From positions 91,308,575 to 91,372,574 of the forward strand of contig NC_092872.1 in NCBI RefSeq assembly GCF_028372415.1: 64,000 nucleotides of DNA, given 5' to 3'. The DNA is from Notamacropus eugenii. Lineage: Eukaryota; Chordata; Mammalia; Diprotodontia; Macropodidae. Shown in pieces: positions 50,251 through 62,999 of the stretch; within the stretch, counting starts at the first letter, position 1; every line of letters starts with the position of its first letter. The notes under the pieces were generated by a model, which did not search any database, was not told the DNA's origin, and saw only the letters and a program-made list of their open reading frames with translations. The position numbers were made by a program, and so were the translations under genes.

Positions 50251-50369
50251 TGGGAATAGGGAAAAGGATTGGATCTGTGATTTCACTGATAATAGGGGAA
50301 TTCCTAGACAAGGAAACTCCCTCTTCCAATGCAAGTCAGCACATTCCCTGAAATTTGCAGTTTTAACGA

Positions 50370-50830
50370 GTTCCTAGAGCTCACTGCTGTTGCTTGTCTC
50401 AAAGAAATTATCAGGAAGGCAATGTCTTGACTTGCAAGTGAATGGGATTTAAGCTTGGCAGAGTTGTGCAAAATCAAGAGCCTCTGTCTCTCTTCCAGAG
50501 TCATCAGAGTCCAAAGGCAAGATATAGGTCAGTCAAGATGGCTGTTGGTGGACCCCAATGCAGTGGGAGACCTTGGCCTTTTTAAGCTAAGGTCTTTCTC
50601 AGGTCCCAGTCTGTCTGAGGCAAAGCCCATTCAGTAGTTAAAAGATAAGTAAGAATTGAGACCAAAAAATGGCCCAGTTTGCCTTCACAGAAGAGTCAAC
50701 CCTAGAGCACTGAGATTTGATTGACCCAGGGTAAGACAGCCAGTATGTCAGAAGCAATACTTGAAACTAGGTCTTCTGGGTTCAGAGACCTGCTCTCTAT
50801 CCACTACACCTTAATTAACAAGTATTTATT
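50370..50830. repeat. SINE insertions splitting an old LINE
   Basis: 50390-50645 second-family SINE (TTCCAGAGTCATCAGAGTCC) and 50690-50825 MIR-type. Confidence 0.7.
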
Positions 50831-50914
50831 AATTTACCTGTCCTATGTCACTCACTGTCCTTCACAAAAAAGGCAACAGTTCCTTCTTTCAAAGAGCTTA
50901 TGAAAGCCCTGGTG

Positions 50915-50917
<3 letters not shown>

Positions 50918-50982
<65 letters not shown>
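50918..50982. repeat. (CA)n microsatellite
   Basis: About 32 CA units at the rejoining edge of the interrupted LINE. Confidence 0.98.
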
Positions 50983-50984
<2 letters not shown>

Positions 50985-51400
50985 CCTTTAGGATCAAATA
51001 CAAACTCCTCTACTTGGCATTTGAAATTCTTTACAAGTCAGTTCCTGTTGGTCTGTCTTTCCAGGCTTAGAATATACTATTCCTCTTCACTGACTCTATG
51101 GTCCAAACAGGTCTTCTTACTGTTCCTTCACATATGACACCCACAACTCTGTAACCTTTACACAATCTGTCCATGCTTGTTTTCACATTCTCTCTCTTAT
51201 CTCTGCACTTCTAAAAATCTCTATTTTCCATCTAAGCTCAGTTTTGATACCACCCTTAGGAGGCCTCTCCCGATCCTTAAAGCAGTCACATGCCTTCCCC
51301 CTCAAATTACATTGTCTTTTAGTTTGCATATATTTGTAAGTATTCATGCTGTCATCTCATACGTATAAATGTGTCAGTTCACAGCGTAATGTAAATGCCC
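50985..51400 (+). mobile_element. Ancient L2/CR1-group LINE 3' region, part 2
   Basis: TTAGGATCAAATACAAACTCC, TTGGCATTTGAAATTCTTTAC and the 'ctcagttttgataccacc...' block continue the sequence interrupted at 50250. The intervening 730 bp are two SINE-type insertions and a (CA)n tract. Confidence 0.65.
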
Positions 51401-52689
51401 TGACGCCAAGGACAACTTATTTTTGTGTTCCCTCGGGATTAACCAGGTATTTATTCTAGTTTATCTAGATTATTCTAGGCACTTAATTAATACGTGATTA
51501 CTGAGTAATGGACTAGCAATTTCTGAGAATAACTTGAGTTCAGTCTTGCCTTCAGAGATGAGACGGCTCAAGTGATGATTTGATGTCCCTCCCCCAGACC
51601 TGTGGATATGAAAAAGATAGATGGAATAAATGACCCACATTAACCAACATCTAGCCCAAAAGGCCAAGGGGAAATACCAACCAAAACTTTATATAAATAT
51701 CTTTTTCTTCGCTTCAGTAATAAACCAATATTTAAACTTTCTTTAAAATATTTAGGAACTTCTAGCTCCACTGAATTTCCCATTTATGCTACTCCAACGT
51801 CTTTATTTAGTAAACAAAATGAAAAGGAAGTAATTTTTTATTATATAAAAATTTTCTCAATTTTTAAAAGGAAATACAAATGCATCCAGCACACACATTC
51901 CTTTTTTGAGGAAGAGGGGAAACATTTTCTTTTTTTTCAAACAAACCAGGTGGCTAGAATTACAATTTGTAAACAGAGTGTGTTCTTGTCCAAGACTTTG
52001 TTAGCTGAACCATAAAGCAGCTTGATTAGTAGACAGTACCATCCTTTGTGTGCCTTAAAAAAAAAAATGGGCAGGGCATACCTGGTTAGAATTATTCAGT
52101 ACCTGCTTCCAGCAGAAGTCAATAAAAGAATGTGTGAGAGATTCCATGGTCATGGGGCCCTGTTTCACTTTATATAGACAGTTATTTTAATCTACATTTT
52201 CTCTCATTTTCCAATATCTGGCTACCACCACCCTGTGTCCACTGGCTCCCAGATGGGGCAAAGGGTGGCATATCATATGACCATGACTATAAGAAAGTCT
52301 TTTTAACGTCAAATCATTATCAACTTCCTATGACACATGAGTGGAAAGATGCAAAAAGGGAAGAAGCCAGTTAGAGGATGTTAGTCACACAGGCCATGGT
52401 CTTTAACTGGAAGAATCAAAGAATTCATTACACAGAAATTAGCTGAAGTCTAGTTACAGGTGGCACTAAAAACTCCTCAACAATTGCTTCTATCACTTCC
52501 TTTTTGGTGCTTATATTTTCAACAAAGTCATCACTGTGATTCTTTGAAGTAATTTACATCCTTTGCTGAACTTCAAGGACTCAGGGCTTCTCCCATATAC
52601 ACACACACTTTTTTTTTTAATTAAACTATGAGTCAGAGAGATTTGTTGAAGAGACTTACTATTAACATTCAATGTTTAAAATTACAAGA

Positions 52690-52880
52690 TTGGACAATCA
52701 GAAGCTGAAAGGACAGAATGAAGGAGGAGAAGATCTTTTACAAATGTACCACCTTTACCACTGGGGAATGGATAAACAAATTATGACACATGAATGTAGT
52801 AGAATTCTACTGTGCCATTAGAAATGACGAAAATAGAGAATTAAGAAGTATGGGAAGCCTTATGTAAAACAATTCAGTGT
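52690..52880 (+). mobile_element. Old L1 3' fragment
   Basis: ACCACTGGGGAATGGATAAAC, AAATTATGACACATGAATGTAG and TAGAATTCTACTGTGCCATTAG correspond to the L1 block seen intact at 63490-63545. Confidence 0.6.
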
Positions 52881-52964
52881 AGCAGAACAACAAAAACCAC
52901 ACACACACACATATATGTATATATACATATGTAAATGAAAATATATATATGTAAATGAAAACAC

Positions 52965-53150
52965 CAGTGTAATACAGAGGTAGAGTTAGGAAGACTTGAG
53001 GTACACTACTACCCCATCAGATACTTACTAACTGTAACCCTGGAGAAAGTCATTTAACTTTTCGGAGCCCCATTTTCCTCATCTGTAAAATCAGAAGTAA
53101 AAGACCACTAAGGTCCCTTCCAAAGTTTAAATCTACAATCCTATGACAAA
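52965..53150 (+). repeat. CORE-SINE fragment
   Basis: GTAATACAGAGGTAGAGTTAGG and CCTCATCTGTAAAATCAG. Confidence 0.65.
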
Positions 53151-53354
53151 CAAGGATGGGAAAATCAATAACAACTAAACACTGTATCATTATAATACCA
53201 AACTTTGCTTTTGTTGAGAAACCTCTCCCCCCACCTTTTGTACAAAGGTGAAAGAGAATGAATGAGGAATGTTGCACATACAGACACAGATGAGGTGTAC
53301 ATTGGTTCTGCTAAACCGCTTTCTGTCCCTTCTTGAATCTTACGTTACAAAGCA

Positions 53355-53355
<1 letters not shown>

Positions 53356-53420
<65 letters not shown>
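53356..53420. repeat. (GT)n with central CGCGCACG
   Basis: Two GT tracts around GCGCGCACGTGTATG. Alternating purine-pyrimidine throughout. Confidence 0.97.
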
Positions 53421-53421
<1 letters not shown>

Positions 53422-53449
53422 TGCCAGCAAAGAATATATTTGGAAATGA

Positions 53450-56200
53450 TTACCAAGTTATCAATAAAAATAAGATTTTTAAATGTACCACTCATTTTAA
53501 GGCAAACAGACACATATCAGGATGAAAGTAAATCCTGTGTGCCAAAAGTGGTTAAAATATAACTTTTTCAGCTTTCCAGCTCTCTAAACAGCAATGACTT
53601 TATGTTGTCCTTATTTATATGGCTAAATGAAAAATGAAGAGCTAATGAGGGAAAGGTTCTCTAGATCAGTTTTTAAAATCTTTACTTCTTGTTACATAAA
53701 CTCAGAGTATCTATCACATTTTACTGACCAAAGAATTAGGACCCCATCTGCAGGAATTTTAAGATATGGTTTCTGAAGACATTTAAAGGCTAATAATTCA
53801 ATATTTGTGTTTTTGCCATTATCATGGGAAAGTAAGAGTTCAGAAGGGTCCACATACCCTACTGGTAACTGAAACTTTGTTTTCCTAAGGAATGTAGAAC
53901 TTTCTCTTTGCCTACAAGCAGGAAAAGCTGCTTTTACTTGAACTAAAGGTCTTTATTCTAGCCCATACAAACCGATCTTTGTCCAGGAAGTCCTATAACC
54001 AGCCTCCTTTCTCATCCCACCTGAAACCAAGGATAGCAATAATAACATCCAAGGCTCTGCCTGTGATTCAGAGCTTCTACCTAAAACTGCATGAAAAGCA
54101 GAGAATCCACCACCATCAACACATCCTACCACAAGAATTTCAACAGTATACATATTAAATACTTAATATAGCTAAAATCTATGGAAAGTTTTCTGAGTTG
54201 AACAGAAATTGCAATGCAGGAGTCAAGTTTAAACTTCTCATTGGCCTTTTGTTAGGATGGAAATGACCTTAAATGGAAGACTTTTCTTCTTAAATTTTTT
54301 ATTAAAATATTTTATTTCCCTCCCCAATTACATACAAATAAATGGAAGACATTTCTAAAGAAGGAATTGGACATTTTGGTCACAGACCAAAGACAGCAGG
54401 GTCTCAGTCACCACAGAAACAAGAAGCTTTGAGGTTGATGTCTCATTCTCAAGTTGTTTGATTTTGTTATTAAGTTAGGCCGCCCAGAAGGGCACCAGGA
54501 ATGAATTGTCCATTTTAAGTAATGCTTTTGCTCAATTTCCCACCCTCTTTTCACCTTTCTGCCAAAGTATGCTAAAAGCAGGAAGTTTTGTTTTCGTTAT
54601 CTTGGTAGCATTATTTTATTAGCTATTTCCTATATATTCTAAAAAGCAGCTAAGGAATCTTTGAGCAAATTTAAATTGTTTGTATTTTTAAATCTGACCC
54701 TTAGCAACAGAAATAGAAAGTAAGAGAAATTCATGGTAAACAGTGCGGCATCATGGAACACAGGAAAATGTAAGACTTGGTAAGACCTTTATTGAAATTC
54801 ATACTGACTGGGCAGGAATGCAGTCACAGAACCTTGCTTCTAATCCTAACTCATCTTACTAACTAGCTATGTGACTAAGCCATTTCCCTCACTTTTCTGA
54901 GCCTCAATTTCCACTTCTGTAACGATTGGCCAAATGATTTTTAAAGATCCCTTTTAGCTCTAAAATTATGATTCCTAAGTCTCAACATTTAGCCCAGTGA
55001 TAATTTTCTTAAATTTTGATTCTTATGGCAAGCTACAAATAGCTGCTTACCTGAATACTACAGATATAGTCACAGTAATTTTAATAATCCTTCTTTTATC
55101 CAGCACTACTGGGGAATGAGGTGTTCTGGTTGGCTATTTTCCCCCAATAACTGAAGCTAACACATTTAAGCATTTTGAAATATAGTTTATTCTTCCCTTA
55201 CCTTATTAAATAAAAATGTATTAAACATAATTTCACCTTTCGTTGACTTTTGATTAATCATAACAAACCAGTCAATGTACTGTATTATGCTATAATACAG
55301 CAACGCCCTTAGGAGCTAATAAAAGGGGGGAACAATGTCCAGCGGTTGTCCCTTGGCTGTAATCTTCCCCAATTACCATTCTTCACTTGGTGATTCTTTG
55401 TCTCTTTAATGACAAATTTTCTACTCAAACCTGAGTAGACATATTTGTCAATGGAAAGAGTGTTAGAAATTCAACATTGTGCCACTCTACCATTACTTTT
55501 CATTGTGTTAATTTCGGCATCTGTCCTTCCCATCATGCCACGTTGAACAGTTTCTTATCTGCTTGCTATTATAACCCAGGAACAATTGAAGATGCCTAAT
55601 GAATACAAATTTGTAAATATTATTAATATTATGCATAATCCTAGATCAATAATATAAGGCCTAAAAGTTACTTTATTCCCTTACTAGGGAGTCAAGTGTA
55701 TGTATGTGCTTTCTGACAACTATGCTCCTCATTTAACAGATTCTAGGGATAGGAGATAGCCAGTGAAGTGGGGAAACAGTTAACAAACCTTATTTCTAAG
55801 TTCAGAGTTACATTCCAATGGATAGAAATGCCAAAAGTCCAATTTCTGGCCTTGCGGTATCTAGACCATCTTTTTCAAGACCAGTGATTCATCTCACATG
55901 CCACACACATGATCAAATATGTCATCTGATTAGTATCTATAACTAAAATATATTTTAAAAAATACTGCTGTTTGCAGTGCTGCCTCACACTGTGAAGGCA
56001 TGACAAAATTTACAATGGATAATCTTTTCTCTAGTTATTATTTGAGTTTAATGGTCACTAGATTTGTAATACATTTTTAAAAGATATATAAGCGCAAGAA
56101 TCAACCACTGACTTAATTTGTGTATGCATAAATCATTACTATTTTTTCACTAATATCTCAAATGGTCTAGCTGTACTTTCAGCCTTGTGGGACCACATGT
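53450..56200. other. SINE-poor AT-rich stretch upstream of LITAF coding exons
   Basis: Only one MIR/SINE piece (54755-55000) in 2.7 kb. No ORF, no RNA gene signature. It could harbour LITAF regulatory sequence. Confidence 0.45.
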
Positions 56201-56585
56201 AAAGCACCATCGAGAGACATGATGTAGTGCCCCAGACTTCAAATCAGAAGACCTGGTTCAAATACCAGCCCAGTCCCATCAGTAAAATAGAGATAATGAG
56301 ATACTATCTATCCGCAATGGTTGTTTTTTTTTTTTTGGGGGGGGGGGGGGGAGTACAAAGTGTTACCAAAGTCTTAGAGCAGTTTTAATTAATTAATAAT
56401 TTAATAACTTATAACACGAGAACATCCTATATTTTGTAAAGTTTAAAGCACTCTACAACTGGAAGACATATTACATTTATTACATATATTATATTTTTAC
56501 ATTACATTATTACATTTGAGATGTCACATCACAGTGACAAACAAATTGCCCAGAAGAAGGCAATAGGTAGATTTTAAACCTTGTC
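56200..56585. repeat. SINE fragment, T/G homopolymer and MIR end
   Basis: CAGACTTCAAATCAGAAGACC, then T-run/G-run at 56325-56352, then AGCACTCTACAACTGGAAG. Confidence 0.6.
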
Positions 56586-56599
56586 ATATGAAAACTGTA

Positions 56600-56890
56600 T
56601 AAGGAGTTCTTTCCAGGTTAATATTAGTCTACTAGCTTCCAGTTTTCTTACTATCTTAGCCCACCCATTTGTGACTCTTCCCTTCCCATACGCTCTGCCG
56701 TCCGGTGACATTGGCCTCCCTGCTCCTTCAGGAACAAGACACTTCATTTCCCAACTCTTAACTAGCTGTTCCCTATGCTGGGAATTCTCTCCCTCCTGTC
56801 TTTTCTGACTTCCTTCAAGTCCTAGCTAAATTCCTGGTCTTTAAGAAAGAAAGCCTTAACCCCAAATCACTCTGACTCTCATTGATTAGC
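56600..56890 (+). mobile_element. L2-group LINE tail
   Basis: TATGCTGGGAATTCTCTCCC, TTCCTTCAAGTCCTAGCTAAA and AAGAAAGCCTTAACCCC match the L2-type tail. It continues at 57190-57420 (ACTATGAGCTCCTTGAGAGC, AATAAATGAGTG) after a SINE insertion at 56995-57190. Confidence 0.6.
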
Positions 56891-56994
56891 CAACAAAAGG
56901 TCCCAGACTAAGCTCTACTAAGTCATCATTTGGGTCCCATTTCTTGGGTGTTGCCTCAGTCATACTGAGACTTGTTAAAGACCTCACCTAGAAA

Positions 56995-57190
56995 AGGCCA
57001 TGATCCCTCACTGCATCCTGGTCTATCTCCAGTCATCCTGCTCTATATCTGGCCACTGGACCCAGATAGCTCTGAAAGAGAAAGTGAGGCTGGTGACTTT
57101 GCACAACCCTCCCTCACTTAAATCTAATTCACTTGCATGTCATGGCATCATGGTCCTCTTTGAGAATGGAAAACAAACAACATTAACAGC
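56995..57190 (-). repeat. Second-family SINE, reverse
   Basis: TCTGGCCACTGGACCCAGATAG, AAAGTGAGGCTGGTGAC, and CATCATGGTCCTCTTTGAG: reverse of the family at 25345. Confidence 0.75.
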
Positions 57191-57849
57191 TTCCTACAAG
57201 AAGCCTTTCTCAATCCTGTAATCTTAGCCCCCTCCTTCTGAGATTATCTCCAATTTACCCTGTATATATCCTATCTGTATATAATTGCTTGCATGTAGTC
57301 TTCCCCATTAGACTATGAGCTCCTTGAGAGCAAGGGCTATTTTGACCTTTGTTTCTCCAAGGCTTAGCAAAGTGCTGATCTATAGTAGGCACCTAATAAA
57401 TGAGTGTTGACTTGATTCAACTCAGCTCACCCTACACTGATGGAATTATTCAATCAGTCCCGTATCTACTAGGCTAATGTATCAAACAACTTCCATTATT
57501 TCATACCTTACTATAAAAACACCATCACTCCATACTCCGTATAGTACCATTACAACTTCTACCATTCCACTTTGCCAGAAGGATAGCAAGATACACTATC
57601 AAATGTTTTGCCTTGTCTTTCCTGAAATCCAGGTATATATATATTTAGAATGATTTTCATGACCTACCAGTCTATGAATTCTGTTGTTACAGAAGTTCTG
57701 AAATTAGTGTAAAGTTAGACTTGAGGACCTCAAAGGTTATGTTAAAATTCTATTGAGTTTACAACTACCATGTTTATTTATGAATTTTCCCTTGTGTCAT
57801 GTGAAATACTCCCTACATATCTAAAAATTCCACTGCTTAGAATATACCC

Positions 57850-58065
57850 TGGAAGCATATAAATAATTTAAAAGGGCTATGCAAATATTTTTATAGCTCC
57901 AATACCAAAAAATAGAGGTAAATGTCCACCAGGAGGGGAATGTTTAAACTTGCGGCATGTTAATGTAATTGAATGCTATAAAGCAATTAAATTATGAAGA
58001 ATACAAAGAAATCTGGAAGGACCTTTATGAAATAAAAGTAAAAAAGGAACTAAAGAACAAAATAG
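57850..58065 (+). mobile_element. Old L1 3' fragment
   Basis: GCAAATATTTTTATAGCTCC, GGGGAATGTTTAAACTTGCGG and TGTAATTGAATGCTATAAAGC follow the L1 order seen at 63420-63545. Confidence 0.6.
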
Positions 58066-58084
58066 ATGCTAACTACAAGCATAA

Positions 58085-58260
58085 AATGGGGTCTTAACTT
58101 TTTGTGTGTGTCACGGACTTCTCTGGCAGTGAGGTGAACCTATGAGTTCCTTTTTAGAAAGTTTTAAAATGCATGAAATAAAGTACATAGGATTTCAAAG
58201 CAAACGAATTCTATTGAAATACTTATTAAAAAAAAGTTTAAGTCTAGGGACTCCCAAAAC
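58085..58260. mobile_element. Related hAT-type element fragment
   Basis: GGGGTCTTAACTTTTTGTG is followed by TTTTAAAATGCATGAAATAAAG and ACATAGGATTTCAAAG, the same order as at 44675-44942. The right end (AAGTCTAGGGACTCCC) is diverged and partly duplicated at 58296-58315. Confidence 0.55.
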
Positions 58261-58624
58261 AATAAGGCAGATTTCCATTATCAAAACATTTCTTTTTAAG
58301 TCTGGGGACTCTCAAGACGAGGCAGAATTACAAACAATAATATGTTTTTACCTTGTAGTGATAGACACTAATTAAAGGACATATTTTATGTGTATGTGCA
58401 GAACATGGGAATTACCATTGGTCTTGAAAAGAAGGGATTACATAGTATTATATTATACCATAAGGTAACAAATTAGATTAAGAATTCCTGATATAAAAGA
58501 AAATGAGAATAAATGAACAAAGAATTCTGATGACTCCTTCCAGGGCCTCACCAAAAAGTTGTTAAGGGTATTTTATGTCCGGCAATTAATTTAAATGTAA
58601 ATCCTCAGGAAGTTTCAGTCGTCT

Positions 58625-58800
58625 CATATATTTAGAACTGAAGTAAGACTTCAAAGACTTGGAACTTCAACCTCTCATCTTACAAGCAAGGAAAGTGAGG
58701 CCCCACAGAGGGATACTGAGGCACTAAGTGGCAGAGCTGGGATTTGAACCCTGGACCTCTAGTGCTAAATCCCACAATCTCTCCAATGTACCCAATTAGT
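58625..58800 (-). repeat. MIR-type repeat
   Basis: TACAAGCAAGGAAAGTGAGGCC and GGCAGAGCTGGGATTTGAAC. Confidence 0.6.
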
Positions 58801-58917
58801 TGGACAGGTGTTTAATATTGTTTTTAATGAATTCTTTAATTAAAAATCAAAATCTGCTCTCTAAAACATCATTACAGTCAGAGTTATCTTCTCTGTGAGA
58901 ACTAATTTTGTCCTTAC

Positions 58918-59060
58918 CTGGGCAGACAGGGCTTTAAAGGTCCACACAGGATGATTTGCCACTGACTGGAGGAGGAGCTAAGGAGAACTAGCTCATAACC
59001 ACTTTCCCAACCTCACCCCAGCTGCTTTTCACCTCACTCTTTCGAGGTTGCCCTCTATTT
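58918..59060 (-). other. LITAF: Candidate non-coding exon 1 and promoter of LITAF
   Basis: On the minus strand the sequence ends in CCCTGTCTGCCCAG followed by a strong donor GTAAGGA (plus 58911-58917). Just upstream are TTTAAAG and CT-rich blocks. The region (about 58900-59250) is free of SINEs. It lies 10 kb upstream of coding exon 2, a sensible place for one of the non-coding first exons. There is no CpG island. The 5' border is a guess, and other first exons may exist beyond the window. Confidence 0.35.
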
Positions 59061-59479
59061 TCCCTTAACAAAAAAAGAAGCTGTTGACTTCTTTTAGAGG
59101 GGAGAACTCTTAACAGTGAGTTGGAAACTTCATTTTTTTTTTGCCCTTACCCTGAAAATGGAAGAGAAGTGAAGAGTGCCAGTGTAAACTTCTTTAAACT
59201 ATTTCCCAGTTTTCTCTGTCTCCTTCAAAACATTCTAGAAAGCTCCCCTTAAAGCCACCTTTCTACTGAAGGAAGGTCAATGTGTTCAATCTGAATTCCA
59301 AATAACTTTGTCATTAAAGGCTAGGTAATTCTGGGTGACTCACTCTTCTCTAGTAAATGGCAATCAAGCGCTTACAGATCACAGAAGGTGGCTGTGTGCC
59401 AGGACTCAGGTGCTTACAAGTTTAGAATGAAACTCGGTGGATGGAAAGGGGAAGCAAAGAGAGGTTGACACTGGGTGAC

Positions 59480-60200
59480 TAATGAGGAAGGTGGTGGCTC
59501 AATGGAGAGAGTTCTAAACCTTGAATCAGGAGGACCTAAGCTCAAGTTGAGCCTCAGACAATTACTACATGTGTACCCTGTCCACTTCACTCAATCTCAG
59601 TTTCTTCAACTGTAATAAGTAGATTACTTATCGCACCTACCTCCCAGGGTTGTTGGGAGGATCAAGTTAGATAATATTTGCAAAAGCTCTTAGCATAGTT
59701 GCTGGCACATAGTAGGAACTACATAAATATGTACTCCTTTACCACTAATACTCTTCTGGAGAAAGAAATTATATTTTGTATCATAATGCTTACAGACGAC
59801 TATTAACACATTCTCATATCAACACTCGGTAAAAGACTGATTACAGAATCAAGTTGGCATTTCGAAAATGACAGAAACCCAAGCTCCACTCAGCTGTTGG
59901 ATTTCTTGGCCAAAAGAGAAAAATTTGCAAACCTGGAGAAAAGCCATCTAGTTAGAAATCTCTAATGCCTTCTAAACACCCCATCTATGAGGGAGAAGTT
60001 AATGGGAAAACACAGAAACCTTAAAAATATCAATGATCCCACTCATTTTGAAACCTCCAGGTTCTGACTTATTTTTGGGACTTCAGGGAAGTCATGTAAA
60101 CTCTCTGGGACTTAATTCCTCATCTATAAAATGAGGAAAAGCTAGACTAGATGGCCCCCAAAGGGCCCTCCTGGCTCTAAAGCTATGATCTTAAGCTCCA
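59480..60200 (+). repeat. CORE-SINE and MIR piece
   Basis: 59485-59740 (GGTGGCTCAATGGAGAGAG, CTGGCACATAGTAGGAAC) and 60060-60190 (CCTCATCTATAAAATGAGG). 60200-60780 has nothing recognisable. Confidence 0.7.
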
Positions 60201-60788
60201 AGCTCAGGATAAAGGAAAAATAGTCAAGAGGCATAAGGAGCCAGAGTGTAATTACAGGAAAACCTGATTGAGCCCCCTCCTTTAGAGGTCACTCCCCAGA
60301 ACTCATCCTGTGGAGCCCTGTCCATTAATGGAAGGTGGCAGCCCAGTCAGTCCCCTTGGCCTATGAGTCTTGACAGATAGAATGGTTATTTTAAATACAC
60401 TTTGGAGTGGATACTGTGGCAAATCCCTTATGAAGAAAAAAGTCCTTTGGAAATCCAGGTGTTTGCTCCCTGATTCACTTGTTTTGTAAGTTTTGATGTT
60501 CATAAATTAGATCACACTAACTAACACTTCCCTTGGTTCTGCCACGAAGAGGCAAAACTTCAAGTTAACAGGAAATGCTCTCTCTTCTGGGACTAAAAGC
60601 ATTCAAGCTAACAGTGGCTGGATCACTGAGAAAAGATTAGACTAAGTGAAATCAGATGGGGGAGAGGTGCCATGATGAGTGAGATAATGTGGTCATTGGA
60701 GGAAGTAAAAGAGAGAACTAATCTAACTTCAGACCTAATGTGGGGATGGGTCAAGCTTTTGCTGGAAGTGAGAAACTAATTACATTAA

Positions 60789-60790
<2 letters not shown>

Positions 60791-60865
<75 letters not shown>
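60791..60865. repeat. (GT)n(GA)n microsatellite
   Basis: About 23 GT units followed by about 13 GA units. Confidence 0.97.
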
Positions 60866-60866
<1 letters not shown>

Positions 60867-60879
60867 TATCATATTTTTG

Positions 60880-61135
60880 TTGTTCAGTTGTTTTCAGTCC
60901 TGTACAACTCTTTATAACCCCATTTGGGGTTTTCTTGGCACAGATATTGGAGTGGTTTGCCATTTCCTTCTCTACCTCATTTTACAGATGAGGAAAGCAA
61001 GGCAAACAAAGCTAAGTGACTTGCCCAGGGTCACACAGCTAGTAAGTGTCTGAGGACAGATTTGAACTTAGGATGTTGAATCTTCCTAACTCCAGGCCTG
61101 ACACACTACCTGAGTCACCTGGCTCTGTGTAGGTA
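60880..61135 (-). repeat. CORE-SINE, reverse
   Basis: TTGTTCAGTTGTTTTCAGTCC, CATTTGGGGTTTTCTTGGC and TAAGTGACTTGCCCAGGGTC. Confidence 0.85.
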
Positions 61136-61138
61136 TGT

Positions 61139-61206
61139 GTTATGGTATGGTATGGTATGGTATGGTATGGTATGGTATGGTATGGTATGGTATGGTATGG
61201 TATGGT
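61139..61206. repeat. (TATGG)n pentanucleotide repeat
   Basis: Thirteen or so tandem TATGG units, followed by degenerate TACGG, GATGGGATGGG and TATGGATATATGGATG units to about 61255. It lies between two SINEs. Confidence 0.97.
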
Positions 61207-61289
61207 ACGGCACAGTAGGGATGGGATGGGATGTATGGATATATGGATGTATGTTGGATTCTTGTATGAAATTTTTCCAAATCATCCCA

Positions 61290-61540
61290 AGTGATAGTGG
61301 CACAACTGACAGATCACAGGGTCTGGAGTCAGTAAGATCTGAGTTCAAATTCAGCCTCTGACACTTAATGTTTGGCCCTGGGCAAGTTCCTTAACTGCTG
61401 TATGCCTCAGTTTCTTCAACTGTAAAATGGGATACAAAAAAAAGCAGCACTGGCCTTGCAGGGTTGTCGTGAGGATCAATCAGATAATATTTACAAACTG
61501 CTTAGCACAGCATCTGGTAAACAGTAAGCACAGGTTGCCT
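61290..61540 (+). repeat. CORE-SINE
   Basis: CACAGGGTCTGGAGTCAGTAAG, CCTGGGCAAGTTCCTTAACTG, ending in the GCATCTGGTAAACAGTAAGC tail. 61740-62480 has only a MIR piece near 62360. Confidence 0.75.
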
Positions 61541-61740
61541 CCATTCCTCCAATTCCCCAGAATTACCTTGTATTTACTTTGTATGCAGTTTGTATTTTCT
61601 TACATATATAACTGTTGCATCTCTTGATACAATGTAGTTTTCTTGAGGGGAGAACCAGTTTATTTTTTTGATTTTATATTCACAGTGACTGGTCCATAGT
61701 AGGGGCTTAATAAATAAATGTTTGCTGATTGATAATGAAA
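61540..61740 (+). mobile_element. L2-group LINE 3' terminus
   Basis: ACCTTGTATTTACTTTGTATG, GAGGGGAGAACCAG and AATAAATAAATGTTTGCTGATTGAT. Confidence 0.5.
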
Positions 61741-62479
61741 AGTGTTTTGCAAACCATTAACTATTTTGCTCTCCTACAATGTCTTGGTCAGCTCAAAGAA
61801 ACATTTCAACTAAAAGGATTTATACGTTCAATGCCAGAACATCGTCACTAAATTAGCTCCAGAATTTCAATAGGTTCACAGGTCTTTCTGCCCCTAGAAC
61901 TGCCTTCATTAATTTTCTACAAGATTCCACAGCAAATATAACTCTAAATGGTTCATTCTAGGATATCCAGGCTGGAGATAAAAAGTCTAGACTGTGTTAG
62001 GGAGGAAACAAATTTTAAAAAAAGAAACCAGGAAATGCAGAGGCGTTCAAAAAATGAAGAGAAAAAAAAGATACAAATCATAATCTCCCAGAACCTTAGG
62101 AGCTGGTCATTTTTGGTTTTTGCTGAAAAGTCTGGGTAGTGCCTGTTTAATCTACCTTATTCATCCCTCAATTTTGTCCTTTTTTGTGTAATATTCTACC
62201 TATTTCTACTCCAATAGATGAAAGGGGGGAAAAGAAAACTCAATTTTGTTTCTTAAAAGAAAAAAATAACCAAATTGCTTCCCTAGTCTGAAACTACCTG
62301 ATTGACGTCAGAAAGCATGTGTCTCTTTGTATGCAATCCATTTATGAGCGTAAACTCCTTGTTTTATAGATGAGGACACATGACTCCCATAGAAGTTAAA
62401 TGACTTGGTCAAGGTCCTATTGAAACTAGATGGGAGGACAGGACATTGAAGCAAAGTCCTCTGATTCCACCATCATTCT

Positions 62480-62785
62480 GCCTTACATGGAATATGGTTC
62501 CTCCTGATCTCCTCCACATCTTAGAATCCCTGCTTCTATCAAAACTCAGCTCATGTCACCTTGTACTTGAAGTTTTCCCTAATTCCCCCAGCTTCCAAGC
62601 CTTCCCTCCCTAAACTACTCTCATTTGATTTTGTATGGACTCCATACATACTTATATATACATGCTATTTCCCCCATAACAATGTAAATGCCTCCAGGCT
62701 AAGGACTGCTTCACTCTAATCTTTGTATTTGCACCAAAGCTTGGTTCATAGGCACCACTTAATAAATGTTGTTTGATTGATTACA
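62480..62785 (+). mobile_element. L2-group LINE 3' terminus
   Basis: CTCAGCTCATGTCACCTTGTAC, AGTTTTCCCTAATTCCCCC and AATAAATGTTGTTTGATTGATT. Confidence 0.6.
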
Positions 62786-62999
62786 AAACAGTAATTATTT
62801 AAGTCTTGATAACTCATGGCAGACAAAATGAAACATGGGGCTCATCTTGTCAAAAAAATGTCATTTGCATTTTTAAAAATTTTACCTACAGCTTCATTCC
62901 ATAAAATACTGATAAATTTTCATGGGGACTTACCATTCTTTCTCCCCACCCCCACCCCTCCAGAAGCAAGCACCATGATTCCCCCACTACCACTACCCA

